64,000 nucleotides of DNA from Nitrospiraceae bacterium (lineage in GTDB: Bacteria; Nitrospirota; Thermodesulfovibrionia; Thermodesulfovibrionales; UBA1546). Both the position numbers and the translations under genes were made by a program. The stretch is from positions 124,280 through 188,279 of the forward strand of contig JAJFTJ010000007.1 in assembly GCA_021373015.1 (NCBI GenBank), read 5' to 3'. Below are positions 17,351-26,823 of the stretch, piece after piece (position 1 is the stretch's first letter; every line of letters starts with the position of its first letter). The notes below the pieces were generated by a model, which did not search any database, was not told where the DNA came from, and saw only the letters and a list, made by a program, of their open reading frames with translations.

Positions 17351-18591
17351 ATCTAGAAAAACTCAAACTCTTTGATACTGATATTTATAAAGCGATCCAG
17401 AAAGAAACAGAAAGAGAAAAAGGGAAAATCCTTCTTATTGCATCGGAAAACTATGCAAGCCCTGCCGTTATGGAGGCTCAGGGATCTATTTTTACCAATA
17501 AGTATGCTGAAGGTTATCCTGACAAACGCTATTATGGCGGATGCGAATATGCTGATATTGTCGAGAGACTTGCAATAGAGCGCGCAAAAGAACTGTTTGG
17601 AGCAGAACACATAAATGTCCAGCCGCATTCAGGCTCGCAGGCAAACATGGCGGTGTATTTTTCATTTCTAAAACCCGGGGATAAAATCATGGGAATGAAT
17701 CTGAGTCATGGCGGTCATCTTTCACACGGCGCATCTGTGAATTTTTCAGGCAGCCTATATAAGAATATACAATACGGGGTTAATAAACAGGGATATATTA
17801 ACTACGATGAAGTGAGAAATCTTGCATTAAATAATAAACCGAAGATGATTATTGTTGGTGCAAGCGCATATTCAAGAATAATTGATTTTAAAAAATTTGC
17901 TGATATTGCCAAGGAAGCTAATGCTTATCTTCTTGCAGACATTGCACATATTGCAGGACTTATAGCTGCCGGTGTTCATCCATCTCCTGTGCCTTATGCT
18001 GATTTTATTACAACAACAACACACAAGACCCTCAGAGGACCAAGGGGCGGACTGATAATGTGTAAAGCAAAATATGCCAAGGCAATTGACAAGTCTATAT
18101 TCCCAGGAATACAGGGAGGCCCATTGGTTCATGTTATTGCAGCAAAGGCAGTTGCCTTTAAAGAGGCTCTCAAACAAGAGTTTAAAAATTATCAGAATAA
18201 TGTAGTTAAGAATGCAAAAAAATTGGCTGAAGAGCTTGTTAAAAGAGGGTTCAGGATAATATCCGGCGGAACTGATAATCATCTCATGCTCGTTGATCTC
18301 ACAAGTAAAAACATAACAGGAAAAGAAGCTGAGACAGCATTAGACATGGCGGGTATCACTGTGAATAAAAACTCTATCCCATACGATGAGCGTCCACCTG
18401 CAGTAACCAGCGGTATCAGGCTGGGAACACCATGCGTTACTACAAGGGGGATGGCTGAGACAGAGATGACAGAGATTGCCAGACTGATAGACGAGGTTCT
18501 AAAACATAGAGAAGATAAATCAAAGCTCAAAGAATTCAAGCAGGTTGTGGAAAACATCTGTGTAAAATTCCCTCTCTATCAAAACTGTTAG
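17347..18591 (+). CDS. glyA: Serine hydroxymethyltransferase
   Basis: A 414-residue PLP enzyme that converts serine plus tetrahydrofolate to glycine plus methylene-THF. It shows Ser-Glu-Asn-Tyr-Ala-Ser, Tyr-Ala-Glu-Gly-Tyr-Pro-x-x-Arg-Tyr-Tyr-Gly-Gly, and the PLP lysine in [14 protein letters not shown]. Full length for the family. Coupled to rpiB by a 4-base overlap. It supplies one-carbon units and glycine, the substrate of the glycine cleavage system whose H protein lies at 29844. Confidence 0.97.
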   Translation: MNLEKLKLFDTDIYKAIQKETEREKGKILLIASENYASPAVMEAQGSIFTNKYAEGYPDKRYYGGCEYADIVERLAIERAKELFGAEHINVQPHSGSQANMAVYFSFLKPGDKIMGMNLSHGGHLSHGASVNFSGSLYKNIQYGVNKQGYINYDEVRNLALNNKPKMIIVGASAYSRIIDFKKFADIAKEANAYLLADIAHIAGLIAAGVHPSPVPYADFITTTTHKTLRGPRGGLIMCKAKYAKAIDKSIFPGIQGGPLVHVIAAKAVAFKEALKQEFKNYQNNVVKNAKKLAEELVKRGFRIISGGTDNHLMLVDLTSKNITGKEAETALDMAGITVNKNSIPYDERPPAVTSGIRLGTPCVTTRGMAETEMTEIARLIDEVLKHREDKSKLKEFKQVVENICVKFPLYQNC

Positions 18592-18628
18592 ATTGAAAAA
18601 TTTACATCGTGATTCAGAGAAATAATTT

Positions 18629-19093
18629 ATGAAATGTCCCTTCTGCACGCATATCGAAGATAAGGTTATCGATTCAAGAACAAGCAAAGAAGGCGATGCT
18701 ATCCGAAGAAGACGCGAATGCCTTAAGTGCGGAAAACGTTTCACCTCTTACGAACGAGTCGAAGACATTATCCCTATGGTTGTAAAAAAAGACGGAAGGC
18801 GTGAATCATTCGACAGGCCGAAAGTTTTAAAAGGACTTGAAAAGGCAAGTGAGAAAAGACCTGTAAGCGTAGAGTCTCTGGAGAGCATAGTCGATTCCAT
18901 AGAGAAAAAACTTATAGGCCTTGGAGTCAAAGAAATTCCAAGCACATGGATAGGCGAAGAAGTAATGTCTGCGCTTAAAGAGCTTGATAAGGTTGCATAC
19001 GTAAGATTTGCTTCCGTTTACAGACAATTCAAAGATATTAATGAATTAATGAATGAAGTAAAAAACTTATTCGAATATAAACACAGCAAGTAG
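18629..19093 (+). CDS. nrdR: Transcriptional repressor NrdR
   Basis: A 154-residue regulator of ribonucleotide reductase genes. It has an N-terminal zinc ribbon (Cys3-x2-Cys6 and Cys-x2-Cys around residues 31-34), the Arg-Arg-Arg-Arg-Glu-Cys motif, and an ATP-cone domain with Val-Lys-Lys-Asp-Gly-Arg-Arg-Glu and Ala-Tyr-Val-Arg-Phe-Ala-Ser-Val-Tyr-Arg. The start follows glyA by 37 bases. NrdR often follows glyA in genomes of this kind. Confidence 0.96.
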   Translation: MKCPFCTHIEDKVIDSRTSKEGDAIRRRRECLKCGKRFTSYERVEDIIPMVVKKDGRRESFDRPKVLKGLEKASEKRPVSVESLESIVDSIEKKLIGLGVKEIPSTWIGEEVMSALKELDKVAYVRFASVYRQFKDINELMNEVKNLFEYKHSK

Positions 19094-19108
19094 AAGGAGA
19101 GGCAGAAT

Positions 19109-19957
19109 ATGGATTGGGGACTGAAGAATCGTCTTTCAAGAATAATTAAGCAAGATGGCAGAACTGTGATGCTTGCTGTTGATCACGGATATTTTCTTGG
19201 ACCTACAACCGGTCTGGAAGATGCAGAAAGGACAATTAAACCTTTGCTGCCGTACGCAGACGCACTGATGCCTACGAGAGGAATTGTAAGAGCCTGCGTC
19301 AATCCATCAACAGATACTCCTATAATTCTGCGTGTGTCAGGCGGAAACAGCATTCTGAATGAAGATCTTTCAAATGAAGGAATAACAGTTTCAATGGAAG
19401 ATGCAGTGAGGCTTAATGTAGCTGCAGTTGCATTATCTATCTATATTGGTTCTGTAAATCAGAAAGAAACACTTTTGAATCTTACGAAACTTATTGATGA
19501 AGGCCAGCGCTATGGAATTCCTGTTTTAGCAGTCACTGCTGTTGGGAAGGAAATGGTGCGCGATGCGCGCTATCTTGCATTATCCTGCCGCATAGCAGCT
19601 GAACTTGGAGCACATATTGTTAAGACATATTACTGTGAAAATTTTGAAAAGGTTGTTAAAACCTGTCCTGTTCCATTGGTTATGGCAGGCGGGAAAAAAC
19701 TCCCTGAGCTTGAAGCGCTCGAGCTAACATATAAGGCAGTAAGCGAAGGCGCTGCTGGCGTTGATATGGGAAGAAATATATTCCAGTCAGATGCTCCTGT
19801 TGCAATGATTCAGGCAGTAAGGGCAATTGTTCACGACAATGTAGCTCCTAAAAAGGCTTACGAACTTTATGAGAGTCTAAAAAAAAGTCTGAAGACAGAT
19901 AAGAAACCAGAAAGCAAAGGCGTAACTGCAAGCAAAGAAGAATTAAGCAGGCATTAG
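19109..19957 (+). CDS. LsrF/DhnA-family class I aldolase or thiolase
   Basis: A 282-residue TIM-barrel protein that aligns along nearly its whole length with E. coli LsrF (3-hydroxy-5-phosphonooxypentane-2,4-dione thiolase). Shared features include Leu-Asp/Met-Asp-Trp-Gly near the start, Asp-His-Gly-Tyr-Phe-x-Gly-Pro-Thr-Thr-Gly-Leu, Val-Arg-Asp-x-Arg-Tyr, Schiff-base Lys172 in Ile-Val-Lys-Thr-Tyr-Tyr, and Gly-Val-Asp-Met-Gly-Arg-Asn-Ile-Phe-Gln-Ser. No other lsr genes are present, so autoinducer-2 breakdown is doubtful. A good AGGAGA site precedes it. It is followed 65 bases later by a sorbitol-dehydrogenase-like oxidoreductase, suggesting a shared sugar-phosphate or keto-sugar pathway. Confidence 0.85.
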   Translation: MDWGLKNRLSRIIKQDGRTVMLAVDHGYFLGPTTGLEDAERTIKPLLPYADALMPTRGIVRACVNPSTDTPIILRVSGGNSILNEDLSNEGITVSMEDAVRLNVAAVALSIYIGSVNQKETLLNLTKLIDEGQRYGIPVLAVTAVGKEMVRDARYLALSCRIAAELGAHIVKTYYCENFEKVVKTCPVPLVMAGGKKLPELEALELTYKAVSEGAAGVDMGRNIFQSDAPVAMIQAVRAIVHDNVAPKKAYELYESLKKSLKTDKKPESKGVTASKEELSRH

Positions 19958-20022
19958 TTTTCAAATCCTGCTTCAATGTATCATTAGTCTTTTAATCTGT
20001 ATATATAGTTAAAGGTGTATTT

Positions 20023-21048
20023 ATGCGCGTGGCGATGTATTACAACAACAATGATATAAGAATTGAGGAGATGCCGGTTCCGAAGATCGGCTCCCGCGAA
20101 CTGTTGGTGAAAGTCATGGCAAGCGGGATCTGCGGAAGCGATGTTATGGAATGGTATCGCATAAAAAAAGCTCCAAAAGTTCTTGGACATGAGATTACAG
20201 GCGAGATTGTTGAAACAGGTCCAGAAGTTAAAAATTATAAGACAGGGGACAGAGTCTTTGTTTCTCATCATGTGCCGTGCAACACATGCAGATATTGTTT
20301 GAATGGTTATCATACTGCTTGCGAGACTCTGCACAAAACAAATTACGACCCGGGCGGCTTCGCAGAATATTTACGCGTTCCTGAGATAAATGTAAAGAGC
20401 GGTGTTTATATTCTTTCTGAAAATATTTCTTTTGAAGAAGGCACTTTTGCAGAGCCTCTGGCGTGCGTGATACGCGGACAGAGAGTCTCAAATATAAAAC
20501 CCAAACAAAACATACTTGTAATTGGAAGCGGAATTTCAGGTTTGCTTCACATACATCTTGCTCGAGTCTCAGGAGCTGGAAGAATCATAGCAACTGACAT
20601 TAATAAATACAGACTTGATGCAGCGCTTAAATTCGGTGCAGATTCAGTTATTAATGCAAACGATAATGTTCCTGAGCAGGTAAAAGAATTAAATCAAGGA
20701 AGGCCTGCTGACTGTGTGATAATATGCACTGGAGCAATGCCTGCAATCAAACAGGCAATGCAGAGTGTTGATAAGGGCGGCACGATTTTATTTTTCGCTG
20801 TTCCTAACCCCGGCAATGATGTAAACATCCCAATCACTGATTTCTGGCGGAATGAGATAAAAATAATGACCTCATACGGCGCAGGGCCTTCTGATCTTGA
20901 AGCTGCTGTTGAGATGATACATCAGAAAGAAATTCGTGTAAAAGATATGATCACCCACCGCCTGAATCTTTCTGAGACTGGATTGGGATTTAAGCTTGTT
21001 GCCGAGGGAAAAGAATCGATAAAGGTAATAATCGAACCATGGAGGTAA
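20023..21048 (+). CDS. Zinc-dependent medium-chain dehydrogenase (threonine/sorbitol dehydrogenase-like), copy 1
   Basis: A 341-residue MDR-superfamily oxidoreductase. Catalytic zinc ligands are Cys in Gly-Ile-Cys-Gly-Ser-Asp, His-Glu in Gly-His-Glu, and Glu in Ala-Glu-Pro. The structural zinc site is Cys-x2-Cys-x2-Cys-x7-Cys. The Rossmann motif is Gly-Ser-Gly-Ile-Ser-Gly, followed by Asp at the end of the second strand, which favours NAD(H). It sits after the LsrF-like gene. A clear paralogue lies at 42873-43898 on the other strand. The substrate cannot be assigned from sequence. Confidence 0.9.
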   Translation: MRVAMYYNNNDIRIEEMPVPKIGSRELLVKVMASGICGSDVMEWYRIKKAPKVLGHEITGEIVETGPEVKNYKTGDRVFVSHHVPCNTCRYCLNGYHTACETLHKTNYDPGGFAEYLRVPEINVKSGVYILSENISFEEGTFAEPLACVIRGQRVSNIKPKQNILVIGSGISGLLHIHLARVSGAGRIIATDINKYRLDAALKFGADSVINANDNVPEQVKELNQGRPADCVIICTGAMPAIKQAMQSVDKGGTILFFAVPNPGNDVNIPITDFWRNEIKIMTSYGAGPSDLEAAVEMIHQKEIRVKDMITHRLNLSETGLGFKLVAEGKESIKVIIEPWR

Positions 21049-21067
21049 ATTGTATAAATATGGCAGG

Positions 21068-21153
21068 CATCACTCAAAAATTTATTTAACTCGCTGGATA
21101 TTAAATTATCTTAAATAAAGGTATCGAAAAATAAATTTTCTCGTAACATCTGC
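21068..21153. repeat. Dispersed intergenic palindromic repeat, copy A
   Basis: An 86-base element between the convergent dehydrogenase and peptide-binding protein genes. It shares with copy B (53571-53704) a left arm (27 of 33 bases identical) and an identical 27-base stretch at 21117-21143. Within it AAAATTTATTT (21077-21087) and AAATAAATTTT (21129-21139) are perfect 11-bp inverted repeats, so the transcript could fold back on itself. Confidence 0.7.
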
Positions 21154-21169
21154 TATATTTATGCAAAGA

Positions 21170-22738
21170 TTATTTATTTCCTATCTCTATATCTGTTCCT
21201 TTGTCCATGTTGTGGATCGGATACAGATAATAGTTTTTAACCCAGGGCTGGCGTACAGTAAAATCAGTTTTATGCCAGAAAAAAACCCATGGCGCATCAT
21301 TAACTATCATCTGTTCAGCCTTTTCATAATATGCATATCTCTGCTTGGCTGTTTTTGAGTGCTGCCCTGCTTCGATCAATGCGTCGACTTTTGGATTTTT
21401 ATATCTGGCGCGGTTTCCTGCAGAACCTATATTTGCTGAATGAAAAAGAGGATAGAGAAAATTCTCAGGGTCAAAATAATCTGCCCACCAGCCAAGCCAG
21501 AACATATCAGCCTCGCCTTTATTTATTGCTTCCTTGTATGCGCTCCATTCAAGCTGCTTAATTTTCGCTTTTATCCCGACTTCCTTAAGATATGATTGTA
21601 TGACCTCTGCCATATCAACTACTTCAGCATCTGGTGTGATATAGAAGCTGACTTCAATCCCTTCAGGATATCCTATGCTTCTTAATAATTTCTGAGCCTT
21701 TGAAGGATTGTATTCGTAACCTGTTGGAGTCTTCCATTTTCTCATTACCTCGGGCACTGGGCCAGCGGCAAGTCTGCCGCGTTTTTCAAAAACAGTATTA
21801 AGTATTCTATCTACATCTATCGCGTAGTTTATCGCTTTACGCACTATGAGATTATCGAATGGTTTTTTTGAGCAATTAAGCCCAATATAATAAGTATTGA
21901 GGGCCTGCATTGAAGCAATCAGACCTTGCCATTTACTATCTTTCTTAAAGCGAGAAAATGCTGAAGCAGGGATATTGATGATATCAAGATTCCCTGTCTC
22001 GAATTCAGTAATTGCTGTCAGGTCTTCGGGAATTATTTTGTAAATTATTCCTTTTGTTTTTGATTTACTGCCGAAATAGTCTTTTCTGGCCTCTAAAACA
22101 AGCTCTTGACTTTGCTGCCAGTGCTTCAATATAAATGGTCCGGTGCCGACTGGGTTAGTCGAAAAATCAGCGCCCATTTTTTTTACGGCATCTTTATGAA
22201 CAACATATGCTCCTGTCATTGCAAGAAGGGATAAGAAAGGAGAAAAGGGCTTTTCTAATTCTATCTCGAGCGTATAATCATCAATGACTTTTATCCCAGA
22301 TACGGATTTTGTTTTTCCTGCTGAGAAATCACGGCTGCCTTTTATCTTATCCAATATCCATATGTTTGGCGATATGCTTTCGGGGCTTAATATCCGTTCG
22401 AAAGAATATTTAAAATCTCCTGCAGTAACTTCTTTGTCATCTGAAAACCTCACTCCTCTTTTTAGAAAAAATTTATATTTTCGTCCGTCTTCTGATATTG
22501 TCCATCTTGAAGCAATATCAGAAATTATTGAAAAATCTCTGTTGAGCCTTACAAGGCCGTTGAATAATTTGGAAGATACTATGCCGCCTGTAACATCAGT
22601 TATCATCGCTGGATCGAGCGTAGAAGGATTAGAACTCAATCTGTAATACGCATAATTGTCCAGCCTGTTTTCAGAAGAACAAGACAGAAACATGAAAATT
22701 GCGATAAAAGAAGATATTAGTATTGTTGATTTTCTGAT
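21170..22738 (-). CDS. Peptide ABC transporter substrate-binding lipoprotein (family 5), probable ATC start
   Basis: A DppA/OppA-type solute-binding protein of about 520 residues. It has the family 5 signature near the N terminus (Leu-Asp-Pro-Ala), Ala-Ile-Asn-Tyr-Ala-Ile-Asp, and a C-terminal Trp-rich region. The only ATG in frame (22693) falls inside the signal peptide, eight bases of protein before the lipobox. Reading back to 22738 gives Ile-Arg-Lys, a hydrophobic core, and Phe-Leu-Ser-Cys, a textbook lipoprotein signal. A GAGGAGG site lies 7 bases before an ATC codon at 22738, and a stop codon lies four codons further up. I therefore infer initiation at ATC. It overlaps the yacG end. No permease or ATPase genes are adjacent, so it is an orphan binding protein. 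Confidence 0.85.
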   Translation of the reverse strand: MRKSTILISSFIAIFMFLSCSSENRLDNYAYYRLSSNPSTLDPAMITDVTGGIVSSKLFNGLVRLNRDFSIISDIASRWTISEDGRKYKFFLKRGVRFSDDKEVTAGDFKYSFERILSPESISPNIWILDKIKGSRDFSAGKTKSVSGIKVIDDYTLEIELEKPFSPFLSLLAMTGAYVVHKDAVKKMGADFSTNPVGTGPFILKHWQQSQELVLEARKDYFGSKSKTKGIIYKIIPEDLTAITEFETGNLDIINIPASAFSRFKKDSKWQGLIASMQALNTYYIGLNCSKKPFDNLIVRKAINYAIDVDRILNTVFEKRGRLAAGPVPEVMRKWKTPTGYEYNPSKAQKLLRSIGYPEGIEVSFYITPDAEVVDMAEVIQSYLKEVGIKAKIKQLEWSAYKEAINKGEADMFWLGWWADYFDPENFLYPLFHSANIGSAGNRARYKNPKVDALIEAGQHSKTAKQRYAYYEKAEQMIVNDAPWVFFWHKTDFTVRQPWVKNYYLYPIHNMDKGTDIEIGNK

Positions 22739-22905
22739 ATCTCATCCTCCTCGCTGTTTCCATCAATGTTTTCATCAGGAATCTTATAATCTTCCAGAAC
22801 CCACTTGCCAAGATCTATCATCTTGCATTTTTCGCAGCAGAAAGGCCTCCATGGATTTTCTTCCCATGTTGTCTGGTTTTTGCATATAGGACAGATAATT
22901 TTCAT
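22717..22905 (-). CDS. yacG: YacG zinc-ribbon protein (DNA gyrase inhibitor family)
   Basis: A 62-residue protein with Cys5-x2-Cys8 and a Cys-x3-Cys pair after Arg-Pro-Phe-Cys, then Ile-Asp-Leu-Gly-x-Trp, matching E. coli YacG. That protein binds GyrB and inhibits gyrase. The tail is acidic, also as in the family. A GGAAATAAC stretch gives a weak ribosome site. Its 3' end contains the ribosome site of the peptide-binding protein. Confidence 0.9.
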   Translation of the reverse strand: MKIICPICKNQTTWEENPWRPFCCEKCKMIDLGKWVLEDYKIPDENIDGNSEEDEISENQQY

Positions 22906-23039
22906 GTTATTTCCTTCAGAGTCTATATTCTATTTAAAACAGCCGGATTTGCAAGAAGTTTTTATACTTTTAAAAATGTTAGATTTTCTGCTAAAATTAG
23001 CACTTGTGATTATACAAAATTAATACATGGAGGAAAATA

Positions 23040-24191
23040 ATGAATTATTTTCTTACTGAAGACCAGATAATGATAAGGGATCTTGCAAGACAGATTGCGG
23101 AAGAGAAGGTTGTCCCTGTCAGAAGAGAACTTGACGAGAAAGAACAATTCCCATGGGAGATAATGAAGGTGCTTGCACAGTCGGACCTTTTTGGCTTATT
23201 TATACCAGAAGAGTACGGAGGTTTAGGCAAGGCCAGCCTTGAGCTTTGTATTGCAGTTGAAGAGCTTTCAAAGGCATGCGTCGGCGTATCTACAACCTAT
23301 GCAGCAAATGCTCTGGGCACATATCCTATTCTCCTTTTCGGCACTGATAGCCAGAAAAAGAAATACCTTCCTGATATAGCCGCAGGAAAGAGGCTTGTTG
23401 CATTCGGCCTTACTGAGGCAAATGCAGGAAGCGATGCGGCAGGCATTCAGACGACTGCAAAACTCGAAGGCGACCACTATATTTTGAACGGCACCAAACA
23501 GTGGATAACAAACGGCGGAGAGGCAGAGATATATACAGTAATTGCAATTACTGACAAGTCAAAAGGGGCGCGAGGCGCATCTGCTTTTATAGTGGAGAAA
23601 GGCACCCCCGGCTTTACATTCGGCAAAAAAGAAGAAAAGATGGGGATACGTGCATCTGCAACATGCGAGCTTGTATTCGAAAACTGCAGGATTCCAAAAG
23701 AAAACCTTCTTTCCAAAGAAGGGATGGGATTCATAGTTGCGATGAAGACTCTGGACAGTTCAAGGGTTGGAGTAGGCGCTCAGGGGCTTGGAGTTGCTCA
23801 GGGCGCACTGGATGAAGCCATTAAATTTGCCAGACAGAGAATTCAGTTCGGCAAGCCTATAATAACTTTTCAAGCAGTCCAGCACATGCTTGCTGATATG
23901 GCAACTGAGATAGAGGCAGCAAGATCTCTTATCTATTCAGTTGCAAGATATATTGACAGCGGAGCAAAAGATTATACAAAGGTATCTGCCATGGCAAAAG
24001 TCTTTGCGACTGATGTAGGAATGAAAGTCACAACGAATGCTGTTCAGGTAATGGGCGGTTCAGGATATATGAAAGAATATCCAGTTGAAAAAATGATGAG
24101 AGACGCAAAGATACTCCAGATATACGAAGGCACAAACCAGATACAGAGGAATGTAATAGGGCAGGAGCTTGTAAAAAAACAGCGGGAGTAG
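23040..24191 (+). CDS. Acyl-CoA dehydrogenase (short-chain/butyryl-CoA type)
   Basis: A 383-residue flavoenzyme that introduces the alpha-beta double bond into acyl-CoA. Signatures are Leu-Thr-Glu-x-Asn-Ala-Gly-Ser-Asp, Gln-Trp-Ile-Thr-Asn-Gly, the second family motif Gln-x-Met-Gly-Gly-x-Gly-Tyr, and the catalytic Glu in Ile-Tyr-Glu-Gly-Thr-Asn-Gln-Ile-Gln-Arg. A TGGAGG site lies 6 bases before the start. It is a lone plus-strand gene between minus-strand blocks; no etfAB is adjacent. Confidence 0.95.
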   Translation: MNYFLTEDQIMIRDLARQIAEEKVVPVRRELDEKEQFPWEIMKVLAQSDLFGLFIPEEYGGLGKASLELCIAVEELSKACVGVSTTYAANALGTYPILLFGTDSQKKKYLPDIAAGKRLVAFGLTEANAGSDAAGIQTTAKLEGDHYILNGTKQWITNGGEAEIYTVIAITDKSKGARGASAFIVEKGTPGFTFGKKEEKMGIRASATCELVFENCRIPKENLLSKEGMGFIVAMKTLDSSRVGVGAQGLGVAQGALDEAIKFARQRIQFGKPIITFQAVQHMLADMATEIEAARSLIYSVARYIDSGAKDYTKVSAMAKVFATDVGMKVTTNAVQVMGGSGYMKEYPVEKMMRDAKILQIYEGTNQIQRNVIGQELVKKQRE

Positions 24192-24195
24192 TAGT

Positions 24196-24642
24196 TTAAG
24201 CGTTCTTTGTGTTTAGCAAAATAGTTACAGGGCCGTCATTTATTATATGAACCTGCATATATTCGCCAAAAGCGCCTGAAACAACTTTTATCCCAGTTTG
24301 TCTGAGTTTTTCCATAAAGTTAAAATACATTTTTTTTGCTTTCAAAGGAGCTTCAGCGCTATCAAATGACGGACGATTGCCTTTTCTGCAGTCGGCGGCA
24401 AGTGTAAATTGAGAAACAACAAGAGCTTCACCCTTTATATCTTGGATGGAAAGATTCATCTTTCCTTCTGAATCTTCAAATATTCTTAGATTTGCCGTCC
24501 GCTTCACTAGGAAATCAAGCTCAGAATCCGTGTCATTTTTTTCGATCGCAAGGAAAATAAGCATGCCTTTATCAATCCTGCTTATCGTCCTTCCGTCAAC
24601 CTCAACGCTTGCTTTTGAGACTCTCTGTATCAGCGCTTTCAT
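24196..24642 (-). CDS. dtd: D-aminoacyl-tRNA deacylase
   Basis: A 148-residue DTD that hydrolyses D-amino acids from mischarged tRNAs. It contains both signature motifs, Ser-Gln-Phe-Thr-Leu near residue 78 and Asn-Asp-Gly-Pro-Val-Thr near the C terminus, and starts with the typical Met-Lys-Ala-Leu-Ile-Gln-Arg-Val. It follows the GH57 gene with 3 bases between them. Confidence 0.97.
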   Translation of the reverse strand: MKALIQRVSKASVEVDGRTISRIDKGMLIFLAIEKNDTDSELDFLVKRTANLRIFEDSEGKMNLSIQDIKGEALVVSQFTLAADCRKGNRPSFDSAEAPLKAKKMYFNFMEKLRQTGIKVVSGAFGEYMQVHIINDGPVTILLNTKNA

Positions 24643-24645
24643 GTT

Positions 24646-26823
24646 TTAATACCACATCATGGCTTCGAAATCAGGGGTAGGAACTGTCAGACTTATATAT
24701 CCCCTCCAAGGGCATCTTTCTATTTCTTCGCCATTTTTCATTATCGAGATATATAAATTAATCTCATCATTTTCTTTTGCGTTTATGTCTTTAAATTTTA
24801 CTGCTATTTCCATTATATCCTGCACTGCGATATCAAATATATCTTTTATCTCTGACCATGAACCATCTTTTTTCTCCAAGAGTTTCCCTTTGAATTTCCC
24901 GCCTTTTTTTTCTATATTAATTCTGAAATAAGAAGGTTTGGTTATGTTTATGGAAAAAATAGTGTCTGATAAAATGTCATCAAATGAAGCCTTTGGATCC
25001 AATCTTAGAAAAAGATTTTCTTGATTAAATCCATAATAGATGTGTGATATGAAGCTTTCTGACTTGTGCATGCTTCCGCCTGATTTGCCGACAGCAATGC
25101 TTGCGCTCTGATACCATTCGTAGTAACTGTTCACTATTCCGTCTATCTGAGGCGTGATAAATCCCCTTATAGTAATCTCAGGGGAGATGGTCCTGTCTTC
25201 TCTGAGTATTGGGATAAAAAGGTTAGGCGGAATTTCCGTGCCGATAATGTTATATACCTGCATCAGATTTTTTCTGAATAGCTCATCGAATTCTTCCTGT
25301 GTTTCTGTTGAGTGATCATCTCCATACCACCAGTTCCAGTCGCTTCCTTCAGCAACATAGATTGATTTCCATGCATCATCCAGTGATTTATCCTTGTTGA
25401 GTTCTGAGAATGTCACTAGATCGCTTCTGGTGTCATTGAGATAATCCCATGCAAGATTATCTTCCTCATGACCAATCCAGATACCGAAGTTTGCATTTAT
25501 CCATGAGCCTGGATGAAGTCTGTTAAGGGTTTCTCCTGTGCCAGATTCTTTGATATGCTCTGATACTGTGACTGTCTTTAGTCTTTCTTCTTTTGAAAGA
25601 CGCTCGTAAAGATATTTCAAGAAATCATAACCGTCATTTTTATAGTATTCCCATGCATTCTCACCATCAAGTATTATCGAGACAAGATTAGGTCTGTTCT
25701 TAGGCAGAGATGCCTGTATGTTCAGGAGCTTGTTTATAAGGTCATCAGCAGCATTTTTGCTGTTCCAGCCTGAATAAACAAATCCTATCAGGTCAGACAG
25801 TTTATGATCTCTGAATATGAGTGATACGTCAGAATATCTGTATGTTTTATATAGTATTGAAGGATCGATTATATCTCCTGAAGAATTTCTCAGATTCTTC
25901 CCAAGAGAGTTTTCAAGAACAGCTTCGTCGGTAGCTGTCCATTTTATACCCTCAGAAGACAGCATTTTCAAAACATCCTCACTCACTGATCCTTCAGAAG
26001 GCCAGATGCCTTGAGGTCTGTATCCAAATGTTTTTTCAAAATAATCAAGAGCATCGCGTATCTGTCTTTTTGCATCCTCAGGATGAGAAAATCTTTTTTG
26101 CGGAAGTCTGACGCCAGGCATTGCTATCTTTGATGAGTCAGTATCAAAAATAAGCGGAAGAATTGGGTGATAAAAAGGCGTGGTGGATAATTCTATTTGT
26201 CCGTTTGCATTAAGTTTTTTATATTCGGGTATAATTTTTTTTAAAATATCGAGTTGTTTTTCAATAAGCAGATTTTTTTCTTCTTCTGTATATAAGCTGC
26301 CTTTTCTAGTAAGTTCTATAAGCAGCTGATCTTTTTCCCTGAACATCGGGTCTACCCAGCTAAGGTTGAAGAGCACTTGCAGGTCGAGAAAATCTTCATT
26401 AGAAAAATATTTTATAGTCCTTGCAAGTTCACTTTTTGTAAATCTCAATCCTCTTTTCAATAGTAAGGCGTAATATCTCTGAAAGGGTTTTATCATATTA
26501 TCCCAATTTGCAAGGAAGAAGTTTTCGAGTATGAACATTTTATCCTGATCAGTGAGATCAGATGCTTTTTTTAGAGTAAGATTAAGATAGTCATCAGCAG
26601 CATTATTTTCAGTATAGTCGGCAAGCTGAGCAAGCAGGGAAGGTACAAGATTGAATGTTTGTTTGATGCTGGGATATGATTCGAGAATCTGAACCATGTC
26701 CAGATAATCTTTTGTTCCATGGAGTCTGACCCATGGAAGCCTGTAAACACCAGTAAAAGGATCTTTATAAAAAGGCTGGTGCATGTGCCAAAGAAAAGCA
26801 ATATGCAGTGGACTATCTGTCAT
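24646..26823 (-). CDS. Glycoside hydrolase family 57 protein
   Basis: A 725-residue GH57 enzyme (alpha-amylase, amylopullulanase or 4-alpha-glucanotransferase type). Family regions are His-Met-His-Gln-Pro near the start, Gly-Ile-Trp-Pro-Ser-Glu-Gly with the presumed nucleophile Glu, and Ile-Leu-Asp-Gly-Glu-Asn-Ala-Trp-Glu with the presumed catalytic Asp. A C-terminal beta-rich region follows. There is no signal peptide, so it acts in the cytoplasm, plausibly on glycogen together with GlgC. Its first bases overlap the ftsB-like gene by 11. Confidence 0.93.
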   Translation of the reverse strand: MTDSPLHIAFLWHMHQPFYKDPFTGVYRLPWVRLHGTKDYLDMVQILESYPSIKQTFNLVPSLLAQLADYTENNAADDYLNLTLKKASDLTDQDKMFILENFFLANWDNMIKPFQRYYALLLKRGLRFTKSELARTIKYFSNEDFLDLQVLFNLSWVDPMFREKDQLLIELTRKGSLYTEEEKNLLIEKQLDILKKIIPEYKKLNANGQIELSTTPFYHPILPLIFDTDSSKIAMPGVRLPQKRFSHPEDAKRQIRDALDYFEKTFGYRPQGIWPSEGSVSEDVLKMLSSEGIKWTATDEAVLENSLGKNLRNSSGDIIDPSILYKTYRYSDVSLIFRDHKLSDLIGFVYSGWNSKNAADDLINKLLNIQASLPKNRPNLVSIILDGENAWEYYKNDGYDFLKYLYERLSKEERLKTVTVSEHIKESGTGETLNRLHPGSWINANFGIWIGHEEDNLAWDYLNDTRSDLVTFSELNKDKSLDDAWKSIYVAEGSDWNWWYGDDHSTETQEEFDELFRKNLMQVYNIIGTEIPPNLFIPILREDRTISPEITIRGFITPQIDGIVNSYYEWYQSASIAVGKSGGSMHKSESFISHIYYGFNQENLFLRLDPKASFDDILSDTIFSINITKPSYFRINIEKKGGKFKGKLLEKKDGSWSEIKDIFDIAVQDIMEIAVKFKDINAKENDEINLYISIMKNGEEIERCPWRGYISLTVPTPDFEAMMWY

